Of a stretch of 64,000 nucleotides of DNA, positions 41,996 to 52,133 are shown piece by piece. The stretch is from Euglena gracilis. Lineage: Eukaryota; Euglenida; Euglenophyceae; Euglenales. The notes under the pieces are model-generated. The model saw nothing but the letters and a program-made list of their open reading frames with translations. It had not been told where the DNA came from and ran no database searches. Position 1 is the stretch's first letter; every line of letters starts with the position of its first letter. Made by a program: the position numbers and the translations under genes. The stretch is from positions 67,428,714-67,492,713 of the forward strand of contig CP154954.1 of the NCBI GenBank assembly GCA_039621445.1, given 5' to 3'.

Positions 41996-42415
41996 GTGGG
42001 CCGCGAGGACATTGCATTTATGGGGGACCTAGGAGGATTGCAGAAGCACAATGGAAAATGCATCTGTTTTCCAAAATTGACCCCAAAAACAGCTGAAATG
42101 GCCAATAATGGTCCAGAAATGGTAGATCATTGTAGACAATTGGCCAAAATGGACAAAAATGGACGGAAGCTGCCCAAAGTTGTAAGCAATAAAGCCAAAA
42201 GAGACCCAAATGGCGAACAATGCCAAAAAATTGAGTTTGACGAAGGTACCTGGACCATCGATTGCCATCATTCCCAAATTGATATTTTTTTGCCGAATTC
42301 TGCAAAATCTGGAAAATCTTCACAAAATCCTGCACAAAGTACTACACAATATCTCATTGTCGAAAAAACCAGACGCTTTTTTGAAGCACAAATAATCACG
42401 AACAACCACAAATAA
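41996..42415 (+). CDS. Open frame of 139 codons, hydrophilic protein
   Basis: Reads GREDIAFMGDLGGLQKHNGK, then EMVDHCRQLAKMDKNGRKLP and EQCQKIEFDEGTWTIDCHHS. Lys/Asp/Glu-rich and protein-like, whereas the antisense frame is Leu/Phe/Trp-rich as expected of a shadow. The upstream frame (41653-42096) overlaps in another phase, so an intron may join them. The last 15 codons run into the AATCACGA repeat. Not recognised. Confidence 0.5.
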   Translation: MGREDIAFMGDLGGLQKHNGKCICFPKLTPKTAEMANNGPEMVDHCRQLAKMDKNGRKLPKVVSNKAKRDPNGEQCQKIEFDEGTWTIDCHHSQIDIFLPNSAKSGKSSQNPAQSTTQYLIVEKTRRFFEAQIITNNHK

Positions 42416-42493
42416 TCACGAATAATCATGAATAGTCACAAATAAACAACGTGTATCACGAGGTGTGCAACCAACATATTTTTGTTTTACCAG

Positions 42494-42946
42494 GTGCGGG
42501 TGCAGGCTGTATTTTAGTCGGGTGCCGACCCCACCCCGGGGGGGGGTGCCTGCCTGGGCAGGCACCCCAAGGCCCTCCAAATCCGCCCCCCCGGGGGGGG
42601 GGGTAGGGCACACGGCCAAAAGTGCCCTAGCACAACCCCGGCGCCGAAGGCGCCGGGGAGCCAAAAATGGCCTATTTTCAAAGGAATGTGCCAGGGCACA
42701 GGCCGAAATCCGACCCCCCGGGGGGGGGAGTAGTGCCTGCCTGGGCAGGCACTCACAGGCACTCCGGACCCCCCCTCCCCCCCGGGGTTGGTAAAAAAAA
42801 CAGCCTGTGCGGGTGTCGATGATGTTCAGAACTTTCGTAAGGATGGTCAATTTGCGCATTTGCACGCATCCACAAAGAAAAATTCTTCAAGTGCGAGTTG
42901 TGCATCTAAGAAAGTTAAATTTTTTTTTGAAATGGGTCCGAAATGA
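42494..42946 (+). CDS. Terminal exon interrupted by a hAT-like element
   Basis: An acceptor TTTTACCAG (to 42493) is followed by GTGCGGGTG, then the element 42503-42807. Removing it and one target copy gives GVDDVQNFRKDGQFAHLHAS, TKKNSSSASCASKKVKFFFE, MGPK and TGA at 42944-42946. The right end of the element itself supplies ...AAAAACAG, a usable acceptor that would keep the same frame with one extra codon. A second frame through the same DNA (to 43349) is also open. Confidence 0.5.
42503..42807. mobile_element. hAT-like CAGGCTG element, perfect 8-bp duplication
   Basis: TGCGGGTG at 42495-42502 and 42808-42815. Ends CAGGCTGTATTTTAGTCGGG and GGTTGGTAAAAAAAACAGCCTG are inverted. The interior has paired GTGCCTGCCTGGGCAGGCAC palindromes and the GGCGCCGAAGGCGCC hairpin at 42640-42654. 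Cleanest copy of the family. Confidence 0.95.
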
Positions 42947-43171
42947 CCAAAAAATGGTGTGTTTTGAGGGTTGGGGGGGGGCATCTCGAATTTTGATGGA
43001 AATTCCGACCCAGCTGCATTGCAGCTTGTTGTTGCCTGTTTTCAGGTCCAGCTGGGTCCAACCCGGCATCATTATTCTTATTTTTTCCTCCTTGCTCCTC
43101 ACTGGTGCCAATTTGGCAACTCTGAAACTTTTCCAGCAAAAATGTGCCAATATAAGTGCGCATTTTCCAGC

Positions 43172-43343
43172 AGTCCAAATCTGCGACCTCTGGAGATGCG
43201 CCGACTCATTGGGGAGGGAAGAGCATCAGCAGGCACGAAGGGCCGTTTCCCATCACGTCCTCCTGAGGGGAGGAATTTGCCTGCGGCCGAGACCTCTGTC
43301 TGCAGCATCCTTGCCCAGGACTCCTGCCCAGGAGCCCTCCCTC
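43172..43343 (+). CDS. GC-rich exon candidate, frame uncertain
   Basis: Lies between CATTTTCCAG and a strong donor CCG|GTGAGC. One frame reads EMRRLIGEGRASAGTKGRFP, the other CADSLGREEHQQARRAVSHH, and both are open. The exon boundaries look better than either translation. Confidence 0.45.
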
Positions 43344-43573
43344 CGGTGAGCAGTCAAAGCTGCGGAGGGCTGAGGTGCGTTGCAGGGACGACCGATCCGA
43401 GGCAGTGAGTGCGACGGCGCCCCGGTGCTTTTCGTCAAGTGTAACACTTTTTCGGAATCCCCGGCCTTTTGTGTTTGACGCTTGTTCAGGTGGAAAAGTG
43501 GCTCTTATTGAGAACGTTTATGCCGTTCCTGCACACCTTCACCTCCTTTCATACTTGAACCTTTTTTCCTCAG

Positions 43574-43916
43574 GATCTTTATGTATTTCCTTTTCCGTGT
43601 GGCTCAGCTTTGCTACAAATATGAAAAGCATTTCGCTGTGTTTGGGGACGGAAGCTGTATGGAATTTGTTTGGGGTTCATTAGCGGTTGCCCTGCTTGAA
43701 AGGCTTGCAAGACACATCCCAAATGCACCTGTTGCACCTTGGTGCCAACCATCCCCTTCATCCCTGTACCTTTTGTGTCTGTCTCTAAGCCTCTTCCAGA
43801 TCGGGGCGGGGCGGGGTGGGTCGATCTTTGGTGCCCGCCCGCATGTCCAGCTCATGGGTTTTTGTGAGGTGACAGAAGTGCTTCAGAATGGTGTCCACCA
43901 GTTTTTTTTGCCATGA
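43574..43916 (+). CDS. Open frame with possible 69-nt intron, unknown
   Basis: After TTTTTCCTCAG the frame reads MYFLFRVAQLCYKYEKHFAV, FGDGSCMEFVWGSLAVALLE, RLARHIPNAP. A 69-nt candidate intron (43731-43799, ending CTCTTCCAG) is frame-neutral. The second part reads IGAGRGGSIFGARPHVQLMG, FCEVTEVLQNGVHQFFLP and TGA. Since the intron is a multiple of three and lacks stops, splicing cannot be proven here. Confidence 0.5.
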
Positions 43917-44007
43917 ATCCCATTAATTCTCCCGAAGAGGGCAATGCTACACAGCTCATTCCTGAAGTGAGTTTGCAGGTTGAGTGAAATCAAATTTCAA
44001 ATTTCAG

Positions 44008-44611
44008 TGTTTACCCCTTTATTACTTGCAACCCCCAAATGCTCAATAGGAATGGGAAATCCCAAGCTCCGATGGATGGGGACATCCTCACCCCTGAGAC
44101 CCACCAATGTGCACTTTCACACCAGGCTGAATACTCCCACTCCCCAAAACGAACCTTTTGCATCAATTTTTTTACCCTTGCCCACGACCACCAACATGGG
44201 GCTGAGCTGTGCCGAAAAAGTTCTTTTTCCCTCGGGTTCATTTGGGGCTGATCTGCCCTGACCCTGTTCCTCCCCCTCCTCTTCCTCCTCGCCCGCTGAC
44301 CAGTGAATCCTTGGCGGGGACCTTTTACGGTCTGGCGGTACGCCCCCCCCCCTGCACTTGTGTCATGTACGGTTTCTGTGCAGTGTGGCCTGCGGTATGT
44401 CCCCCCACTTGACTGGAGGGAGGTCCGGCCTCCAACCTGCCTTAACATCGAACCCCCCAATGATACCCCAATTGGCTTTGGGTTAGCTAAACTCTGTCCA
44501 CGCAAATACCGTTGGGGATGCCGAAAAAAAAATGACCCATTCCAATGCTTTGCTCGCAACCACCTGACAGGTGATGTTTTGTTTCTTGAAAAGCTTGTTG
44601 TCTGTGAATAG
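44008..44611 (+). CDS. Three-exon gene end, His/Cys-rich protein
   Basis: Exon 44008-44235 (THQCALSHQAEYSHSPKRTF, CINFFTLAHDHQHGAELC) ends in phase 2 at GG|GTTCAT. Exon 44304-44337 (ESLAGTFYGLA) follows CTGACCAG. A 46-nt intron follows. Exon 44384-44611 starts after TTTCTGTGCAG with CGLRYVPPLDWREVRPPTCL, then FGLAKLCPRKYRWGCRKKND, and ends LTGDVLFLEKLVVCE, TAG. All phases agree. The His/Cys spacing suggests metal binding without matching a finger I know. The last exon is the most certain part. Confidence 0.65.
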
Positions 44612-44673
44612 AAGCATTTAAACATTAAGTTTGGAGCACAGGGTGTATTCAATAGTTCTGGGCTATTGGTAAT

Positions 44674-44881
44674 TTACAACCAATTTACTCTGCAACATTG
44701 CAAAGTTACTTCAGGGAGTGGACATTCCATTCCTGGTGTTTTCTTGGCGTTTTGTCCAATCAGGAAAAGAAGAGCATACCCAAGCAAAAGCAATGCAAGA
44801 AGCAATACGCCCTGAAGCAGTTTAGGCTGGAATTGAATTGTGCATTGAAACTCGCTCATTCTTCTCCACAAAATATGACCT
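44674..44881. CDS. Two competing small frames, strand unresolved
   Basis: Minus from ATG 44859 encodes a 61-residue protein with one strong membrane segment (LLLALLLLGYALLFLIG). Plus, after acceptor TTTTGTCCAATCAG (to about 44762), reads EKKSIPKQKQCKKQYALKQF, RLELNCALKLAH to TGA. Only one is likely real. The plus version has the better splice context. Confidence 0.4.
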
Positions 44882-44999
44882 GATTTTTGGGACGTTGATG
44901 TCAAAAAATAATCGCTTGCACACCATCATACATTGTTTATTCTGGTTGGAATTTTCAAAACAAAAACAGTTATTTTTTAAGATTCTTTTGTTGTTTTTC

Positions 45000-46030
45000 T
45001 CAGACTGGAAATCTAAATTTGCCCAAAAATGTTTTGGATCCTATAGTCTCATAGAGTCGAAAGGTAATTCACATTCGCAGCACATTTTCTCGCAGCTTTC
45101 ACAATTTCCCGCAATTTCCGCGATTTTCTGCAGTTTTTCCGCAATTTCCATAATTTTTCTGCCGTTTTGTCAACATTCTTTTTCATTTCTCGCATTTTTC
45201 CGCATGAAGTTTGAAAATTGCAACAAGTCCCGACCATTCCAGAAATGGTTCTCAAGGCAGGATGGGGGGACACAACTGCTTTTTTGCATCAATTATCCAT
45301 TTTCTCCCAATTTTGGCAAATATTTGGCACAATTCACCAACTTTGGCAGTTTTTGTGTTTTTTTTCCCTTTGTGCTCTGCTGGGAATTTTGGCTTAGAAA
45401 AATGTTTCCATTTGGACAAGATTTTTCCCTGAAACCAAAACTTTGTCAGTTTTTTTTTGGGCCAACAAATTCCACATTTTTGCAATCAGCAGGTTCCCAG
45501 AATTACAAAAATTCATCTTTTGCACTTTTTTTTTTGGAAAAAATGTGAAGCTCAAAACATCCGCCAGTGTTGCCAATGTAAACAAAAGCTCTTGAGTAGG
45601 TGATTTTTTCCAAGTCCCTTGCAAATATACAAAATGCACACATTCCCAATTTCAATTTTCATTTATTTTCTGCAAATCTTCAAAAGGCCTTTGATCTCAA
45701 CCCCCCCCCCTGCATATGGGTCATGATTATGCAATACCATTGTGATGAGGTACCCCCTTTGTGGGGTGGGTCCGAAGCATATGAAACAATTTTGCGTGCT
45801 CAGAACACATTGCATCAGATATGTTGCTTCAAATTTTTATCATTTTGAGCCCTCTTTGAAACGTTGCAAGGCCTCTTCTTTCAGAAAAATTAGTTTTGAT
45901 GAAAGTCAAGCTCCGTATTTGCTTTCTGAAGGCCCAAGTCTGCATTAAAACACATGCACAAAAGCTTGACACACCTGGCACCACTAATTGAACGGTTAGG
46001 AAGTGGCTGACTGGTTTTGAAAGAGATGAC
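45000..46030. other. Low-information stretch
   Basis: Imperfect CGCANTTTTCCGCAATTT repeats at 45080-45200 and AT-biased DNA. Open frames on both strands are Phe-rich and unsupported. Confidence 0.4.
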
Positions 46031-46410
46031 TTGTTCTTGAAAGTGAAAAGTAACCCTCCAACAGGGGGTCGGTCAGCAATGGTCACCATATGGTATGGTT
46101 TCATCTCCAGCTTCAAATTCCACGCTTTCTCCTGCAGCGATGATGCAGAAATTGTGCTCTTTGCGGCCGTGCTTTTCTGTTGTTCCTCTGGCATGGTGTG
46201 CGGCGAAAGGACCCGCCAGAGGTCGGAACCACCAGCCACTGTCCATCCCCTTGCCAGAGGAGCTTTGAAACAAACTTTGCCCCTCTTTTTTGCTTTTGCG
46301 ATACATCGCATCAACATCATTGAAATGTTCAGTCATATGCAGTTTGGTCAGGGTGCACTCCACCAGAAGCTCAACGCGGTATTTCGCATTTTCGAAAAGC
46401 AGATGAAAAG
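46031..46410. CDS. Coding-like DNA, strand unresolved
   Basis: Plus reads FAIHRINIIEMFSHMQFGQG, ALHQKLNAVFRIFEKQMKS. Minus reads FNDVDAMYRKSKKEGQSLFQ and FCIIAAGESVEFEAGDETIP. Both are balanced, so one is a shadow of the other. The first plus-strand part (46031-46110) is weak. No splice site decides. Confidence 0.4.
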
Positions 46411-47116
46411 CAGGGGGGGAGTGGTGGGTGGGTGGACTCCGGACTCCAATTCCCTGAGGTCCTGAGGTGATGGTTGGGCCGAGTGGGTCCCCCATTTTTC
46501 GAAAGTTGTGGGGACCCAAATTGACCCCCACAAGTGCGTCCCCGCCGAGCCCCCACCCCACTCCATCCCAGGGGTGGTTGGGTGCCATCTCCCTGAGTCC
46601 TAAAAAACCTCTGTTAAAGTGATGTGCACAGGTGTTATTTTGCATTGGACAATTTTTTACGATTTTTTTTGCAATTGCTTTTTTGACAGATTTTTTTTTT
46701 GAAATGTTACATATGTAATATTTAAAAAAATATATAATAATTATATTAAAAAATATAATACTTTTTTGTGGAGGGACTTTTTTTTGGGAAACAGTGGTAA
46801 TTTTCATAAAACCCCAACGGCCGACACCCATACCCGCCTCCCCCCTCCCGGAGAGGGGATTCAACACCCACACAACCCCCCTCGCTGGGGGGGAGGTCCG
46901 AGTTAAAGCAAAAAAACCATGATTTCGCGAGGGCTGCACTTCTACGATGGAGAATGGTCGTCAAAGAGTAGAAAACAGAAGTGGGGGCAAATATGCGCAT
47001 TGTCTGGTTAAAAACTAACACCCAAAAAACTTTGCAATCAAAAGCTTCGGAAAATGCAACCATCTACCCGTAGGACCCTTGGGGGGAAAATGAGCCTGCG
47101 CGAAAAAGCTTTCCTT

Positions 47117-47475
47117 TAGGCGGAAATGCCAGATGACAGAACCCTGCCATTTCCAGCCGGCTCAGACAGCCTCCATTCCTGGCCCAACGAACCCCCTCCC
47201 GGCCATCCGCAGCAAGCGGCATGCGTGCGCTTCAGCGGCGCGGCTTCTCCCCGCCGCCCCGGCCGACCCCCAAACCGCCGGCCGCTAAGCCGCGGGCCCC
47301 GCCACCGGCGAAGCCGGCGGCGACGGCGGTGCCGCCTCCCCCCGCACCGCCCGCCGCGCCGGTGACGCCGAAGGAGGCCAAGCCGGCGCCGGGGGATAGC
47401 GCGGCGCAACGGCCAACAACGCAGGGCTGGGTCTCCTCTGTCGCCTGTTGCAGGCGGCGCGCAACACCCATATGA
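47117..47475 (+). CDS. GC-rich exon with Pro/Ala linker
   Basis: After TTTCCTTTAG the frame reads MPDDRTLPFPAGSDSLHSWP, NEPPPGHPQQAACVRFSGAA. About 100 bp on, a different frame becomes a Pro/Ala/Lys linker (AKPAATAVPPPPAPPAAPVT, PKEAKPAP). A frameshift, sequencing slip in the CCGCC runs, or a short intron could connect them. GC content is clearly above the neighbours. Confidence 0.45.
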
Positions 47476-47777
47476 CCTTGGCTCCCACTGGCCACCAAAG
47501 CACTGGGGAGAAAACGTGCTGCTTGGTCCTACAGGCATTCACGATGCTTGAACCTTTGAAACTTTGCTGTGACTTGGAAAGGGGTGGGTTTGCGTATTTC
47601 ATATTCTCAACAGCAATGCTTTCCCTACGAACGCTTCTCTGCAAAAAGCAGGGAAAGGAGGGGGAAGCAATGTGTGCAAGGCAGGATTTGTATCCTAATA
47701 AATACAAAGCTTTTAAGCTGCCCCCCCTCGCACAAGGCGAAGGTTTTTTCAAAAAAAACACGCTGCAATTTTGAAGG

Positions 47778-48760
47778 ATGGATGCACGTTCTTTGAAGAC
47801 GTTTGCTGCGTTCTGGCGGGAAAATGCTTTGAAGAGAAATGCTTACAGTCCCCGAATTGATGTGCCCCAACACACGAAACGTGCCTATTGTGTCACCCGT
47901 TGGCAGAAGCCGGCGTCCTCATCGTGCCCTTCCATGATATCAGCCGTGCCCGCGATCCTGCCTCCCCTACCCGCCGGCCGCCTCTGGCCATCCCCCCTCC
48001 CGCCGGCCAGTGGATGTGGGTGACGACTTTCCCGAGCGGCCTGGAGGTGCGCAGCCGCGAGTATTTTGCATCCCGCAAGCAGGGGTTGCTCGCCTCCATC
48101 TGGTCACGCAGTGCATTCCTGCACGGATGGCGCTTTTGTGTGCGGATGGAAGCACCCGCTGATCTCTCCACACACATTTCGCGCACTCACTCGCTTCTCA
48201 GAATCGGGCTTTCAGTGAAATGGGTGTGTGAGTGAACCAGAGAACCCCGGTGCTTTTTTGTTGTTAACGTTGCCACACCTCAGCTGGCACTGTCCTTGCT
48301 CTCCCAAAAACAGGAAAGGTGGCATAGCCACGTTTTCCCCTCTCAAAGAAAAAAGCAGGTGCTTTGCAAATCAGTTGGGTCCCCGGGAGACAAATTGCGA
48401 GATGCAGCAGAATCCTTGAGCCCCAACCTGGACCGGAGTTCCGAACCTGCATTGCTCTCCCAAGTCGGCAGTGGCGGTAATGCATGCGAACGGGTAATTG
48501 ACGCATGCGGCGCGAATTGCCCAATTTTTTTTTGCAATTTCGCGCCGCCTAAGATTGTTGGGCCAACCCACGAGAGCGACTGCCTGAGCCGGACCAGGCA
48601 GAACTGGAGGCGTCATGGCGGGTCAAGCAGTGGAAGCAGCCCTTCGAGGGCAGTCTTGCAGTCATCGACGACAAGGGGACGCGCCGGCCGTTCACCCCCC
48701 ACCCAGGGCTGAGCCGGAATCCCGGAAGCCGGAGGGGCGGTGGGAGGGGGTCTGACAACT
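47778..48760 (+). CDS. Multi-exon gene, start present, unknown product
   Basis: ATG at 47778 opens MDARSLKTFAAFWRENALKR, NAYSPRIDVPQHTK. A 26-nt intron (47881-47906) splits one codon. Exon 47907-48223 reads AGVLIVPFHDISRARDP, then WMWVTTFPSGLEVRSREYFA. A 60-nt intron precedes exon 48284-48476 (LALSLLSQKQERWHSHVFPS, DKLRDAAESLSPNLDRSSEP). A 77-nt intron precedes exon three onward (48554: PRERLPEPDQAELEASWRVK, QPFEGSLAVIDDKGTRRPFT). All three joins keep phase. The 3' end is not located. It is the best multi-exon model in the window, but I do not recognise the family. Confidence 0.7.
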
Positions 48761-48789
48761 CTGTCCCGTTTTTCTGGGCGCCAATTTTT

Positions 48790-49020
48790 TTAGATCAAAA
48801 GATTCCTTCCATGCCAAAGGCGCCGAAGGAATTCATTTTTTTCTATCCTTTTACTCCAATTTAATAATAATGATTTTTTCCAATTTATTTTTTCGAAAAA
48901 TTTTAATTAATTAATGAATTTTTGAATCTATTAATCAATTTAACTTTCAATTAATTAATTAATTTTTAATTTTCTTTTAGTGAATTAATTAAATTTTGAA
49001 TTTTCTTTTAATTGGGGTTT
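48790..49020. other. AT-rich spacer
   Basis: TTAATTAATTAATT-type sequence with no frame or repeat family beyond the simple AT bias. Lies between the multi-exon gene and the HIRAN-like exons. Confidence 0.6.
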
Positions 49021-49098
49021 ATTTGATTTTTCTGACAAACTGCCATAATGGGTGGGGAGGGAGCAACCCCTCCCCCACCCATGTGCTTTCCCGTGCAG

Positions 49099-49651
49099 CT
49101 CTGCCCCCGCCGCACCACCTTCTTCTCCGTCGTCGGCATGCGGTTTTACGGGGACCACAGCTTTCAGGAGACTGTGCAGGCTGCGGTGCCTGATGGTGCG
49201 ACTGGTCTGGCTGGCGTGGCAGCACAATTTGGGACGTCTGCCAGTCACCAACCAACCAGCCAACCAACCTTTCAAACCAATAAATCCAGTTTGGTCTTGG
49301 TTTTTGTCGAGGAGGAGGCATCGGTCATTGGAAGTTTCCGCCTGCGGCTGTGCAATGTGGACAAAGCAAGGTGTGGGAAACTCCTGTCCCACTCTTCCAT
49401 CTCTTAACCTCCCATTCCCAATTTTTGGACTTCACTCTGCATTTCATTTTCCTTTAAATTTCAAAAAAATAAATTTCATTTTTTTTATTTCCTGTGTATC
49501 AAGCAACGTGGGGAGCGGCCCCCAGTTTCGCTTCCCCCAGCTGCCTGCGGCCTGAGTGCGACAAAGTCGCCCTTCAGAAGGACCCGGAGAACAAGCACGA
49601 CCCAGACCAGGCCCGTCCAACTGGTGGAAAATTGCCACTCAGCAAACACTG
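49099..49651 (+). CDS. HIRAN-like exons, probably incomplete
   Basis: Exon 49099-49195 follows TTTCCCGTGCAG and reads [18 protein letters not shown], like the first strand of HIRAN domains (VVG-hydrophobic-aromatic). A second piece after CTTCCCCCAG (49541 on) reads [20 protein letters not shown], close to the HIRAN core (L-x-REP-x-N-x-x-D-x-x-A), and stops at TGA. HIRAN domains bind DNA ends or damaged DNA in helicases such as HLTF/Rad5. The donor of the first exon does not match the phase of the second, so the two may be separate copies or a decayed gene. Confidence 0.45.
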
Positions 49652-49710
49652 ACACCCTCATTGCACCACACAACCATAACTGAACAGTACATTTTTTTGG
49701 AAGCAATATC

Positions 49711-50093
49711 TACCTACCTACCTACCTACCTACCTACCTACCTGCCCACCCACCCACCCACCCACCCACCCACCCACCCACCTACCTACCTACCCACCCA
49801 CCCATCCACCCACCCACCACCCACCCACCCACCCACCCACCCACCCACCCACCCACCCACCCGCCTACGTACATACATACACACACAGACATACATACAT
49901 ACATCCATCCATCCATCCATCCATCCATCCATCCATCCATCCATCCATCCATCCATCCATCCATCCATCCATCCATCCATCCATCCATCCATCCATCCAT
50001 CCATCCATACATACATACATACATACATACATACATACATACATACATACATACATACATACATACATACATACATACATACATACATACATA
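49711..50093 (+). repeat. Tetranucleotide array (ACCT, ACCC, ATCC, ATAC)
   Basis: Successive blocks: ACCT about 49711-49742, CCAC about 49745-49860, ATCC about 49903-50005, ATAC about 50006-50093. The long open frames over it (Met-Cys-Tyr-Val or Ile-His-Thr-Tyr repeats) are artefacts of the repeat. Confidence 0.95.
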
Positions 50094-50881
50094 CCTCCCC
50101 CCCCCCAAGCCCAATGAACACCCTTGCCCAATGAACAGGGGGTGTTCGGACCGTCTAGATTGTCACCATATACTTTTTTTGTGTCGGCAAGGAAATATTC
50201 CTTTGTTGCTGTTGTGAGGATGCCAGTGATTCTGATTCAGGTCACGATGCGGATTCCAGTCAGGCTTCCGGATTTGTGGGGGGTCGACCCCCCCCACCCC
50301 CTGCATGGTGGGTGGTGGTCGCCCCCCCCCACCGCCTCTTCCCGTATTTCCGCCATTTTTTTGGACCTGAAAATAAATTTCTGGCGCCTTCCGCGCCGGG
50401 TGTTTTTTTTTGACCCATTTTGGGACCCATATAGGGGGTCCCTCCAAAAACCACCCAAACCCCCATTTTTTCACACCTTCCAAATATTCAATGTTTTCTC
50501 AAATTTTTGATTTTGAGAGTTTTTTGAATCAAAACATGCCATTGAAAATCCAAAAAAATTAAAAGAGAAAAAATGTCAGTAAAATTTGATTCTGCCAAAC
50601 AAAGAAAAATTTTTCTGGCCAACATCCCCGTTTTCCCGAAATCGGTGAAAATGCTGTGGTGGGGGGGGTCGACCCCCCCCCCCCCCACCTCCCGGGTGGT
50701 GGCCTGGGGGGGGTCAACCCCCAGGCCTTCCCGTTCTGCCCTGGCGTGCACTGTTTATGCACGTTTCAAGGCAGCACTGAGAAGGTGACAGAATTAGTGA
50801 ACACCCATGTCCAATGAACGCCCCCCGTTCGGACCGTCTAGATTGTCACCTTAGTGTTCATTGGGCTTGGGGGGGGGAGGT
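50094..50881. mobile_element. Element inserted within the tetranucleotide array
   Basis: Ends CTCCCCCCCCCCAAGCCC...AATGAACAC (50094) and its mirror GTGTTCATTGGGCTTGGGGG (to 50880) are inverted. TTCGGACCGTCTAGATTGTCACC occurs near both ends in direct orientation. ATAC/TACA repeat flanks both sides in the same orientation. The interior shares a block (CACACCTTCCAAA, TTTTGATTTTGAGAG) with 60.1-60.33 kb and 17.98-18.1 kb. Confidence 0.7.
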
Positions 50882-51083
50882 ACATACATACATACATACA
50901 TACATACATACATACATACATACATACATACATACATACATACATACATACATACATACATACATACATACATACATACATACATACATACATACATACA
51001 TACATACATACATACATACATACATACATACATACATACATACATACATACATACATACATACATACATACATACATACATAC

Positions 51084-51114
<31 letters not shown>

Positions 51115-51122
51115 TGTATATG

Positions 51123-51160
<38 letters not shown>
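50882..51160 (+). repeat. Tetranucleotide array continuing, then TATG and TC
   Basis: TACA units 50882-51084, TATG/TATA units to about 51123, then TC to 51160. Directly continues the array on the other side of the element. Confidence 0.95.
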
Positions 51161-51162
<2 letters not shown>

Positions 51163-51360
51163 AGTTTCCGATGTCCTTCCTTATATACTCCTATATAATA
51201 TATCCCTGAGCTTCCAAGGGATGTTGGTCGACCTGGACATCCCTGGCAATTCCCCAACGTCTGCTGAAGTGTGACCACATACCTTGGTTTGTATGCAAAA
51301 GGCTCTAACATGGCAGACCCAGGAAACAAATTCCGAGCCGCTCACCCCCCTTGTCCCTCC

Positions 51361-51512
51361 TGCAGTTTTTTCCCCTTTTTGGTGCGAAACTAGATAAAGT
51401 AGATTCTTTTTTCCTTTCTGGTACAAAATTCCCGGTCAGTGGCCTTTGGGGGATGCCGATGCTGCACACCATGCGCACCGTGCCCCACACCGTGCAAGTC
51501 GTGCGTCTTCCA
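51361..51512 (+). CDS. Exon candidate, possibly HIRAN-like first half
   Basis: After CTCCTGCAG one frame reads PLFGAKLDKVDSFFLSGTKF, PVSGLWGMPMLHTMRTVPHT, VQVVRLP. The order F-x-V-x-G ... V-x-V-V-R-x-P is reminiscent of the first half of HIRAN. The words LHTMR and CACACCGTG recur at about 51885-51930. Weak on its own. Confidence 0.35.
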
Positions 51513-51559
51513 GTGACCAATTATTTTTTTGAAAAATTTGTCACCGGATCATATTCTTA

Positions 51560-51790
51560 AAGTCACTGGATTGAAAACAGTGAATTAAAAAATATACATA
51601 ATATACATATATATTAGAAAATATTGATAACAAAATAATTTGATAATAATGAATAATAAATGATACAAATGAGTATAATAAATGAATAATGATAATAATA
51701 CAACAAAAACAATAATAGTAATAATAATACAATAAAAAATTAGATCATCTGATAAATTAAAAAAAACACTCAAAAATTGAAAGGCAAAAC
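51560..51790. other. AT-rich spacer
   Basis: AATAATAATA-type sequence between the two exon candidates. Frames on minus are Tyr/Ile-rich and not credible. Confidence 0.6.
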
Positions 51791-51852
51791 ACAAAAAATG
51801 TCTGAAAAATCGAAACACAAAATTCGTTTTTTGTCGAATTTCATCAAGGGAT

Positions 51853-52133
51853 GCACATGTACAAAGTGTGCACGGCCTGCAAGGTCTGCCACACCGTGTG
51901 CTGCACACTATGCGGTGGCATCCCCATTCCCGAATCGGTGGTGGGCAGATGGTCTCTGGTAGGAAGTGCCTGCCCAGAACGCCGTCAAAGTCCTGGTTGG
52001 TGACCAGCACGTCGCCTTCGTGCTGGCGGTAGACTGCCTCACGGTGCGGGCGGTTATCAGCCGGCCGAAGTACCGCATCCGCCTCGTGAAGAAGTACCCG
52101 GCGTCGGCCCTCTTCTCCCTGGAACGTCAGTGA
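51853..52133 (+). CDS. Gene end with 19-nt intron, HIRAN-like second half
   Basis: Exon to 51958 reads MHMYKVCTACKVCHTVCCTL, CGGIPIPESVVGRWSL, with five closely spaced Cys that could hold zinc. The candidate intron 51959-51977 (GTAGGAAGTGCCTGCCCAG) is only 19 nt and phase 0. The last exon 51978-52133 reads NAVKVLVGDQHVAFVLAVDC, LTVRAVISRPKYRIRLVKKY and TGA. NAVKVLV-x-x-x-HVAFV fits the second half of HIRAN (NAVxV...VGyv). The family assignment is inference. Confidence 0.55.

Noticed and set aside
49782-50134. Long open frames over the microsatellite (Met-Tyr-Val-Cys or Ile-His-Thr-Tyr repeats)
   Set aside because: They exist only because a tetranucleotide repeat without stops is open in every frame. 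No start or splice context.
50838-51329. Frames of up to 163 codons over TACA and TC arrays
   Set aside because: Pure repeat translation in both directions.
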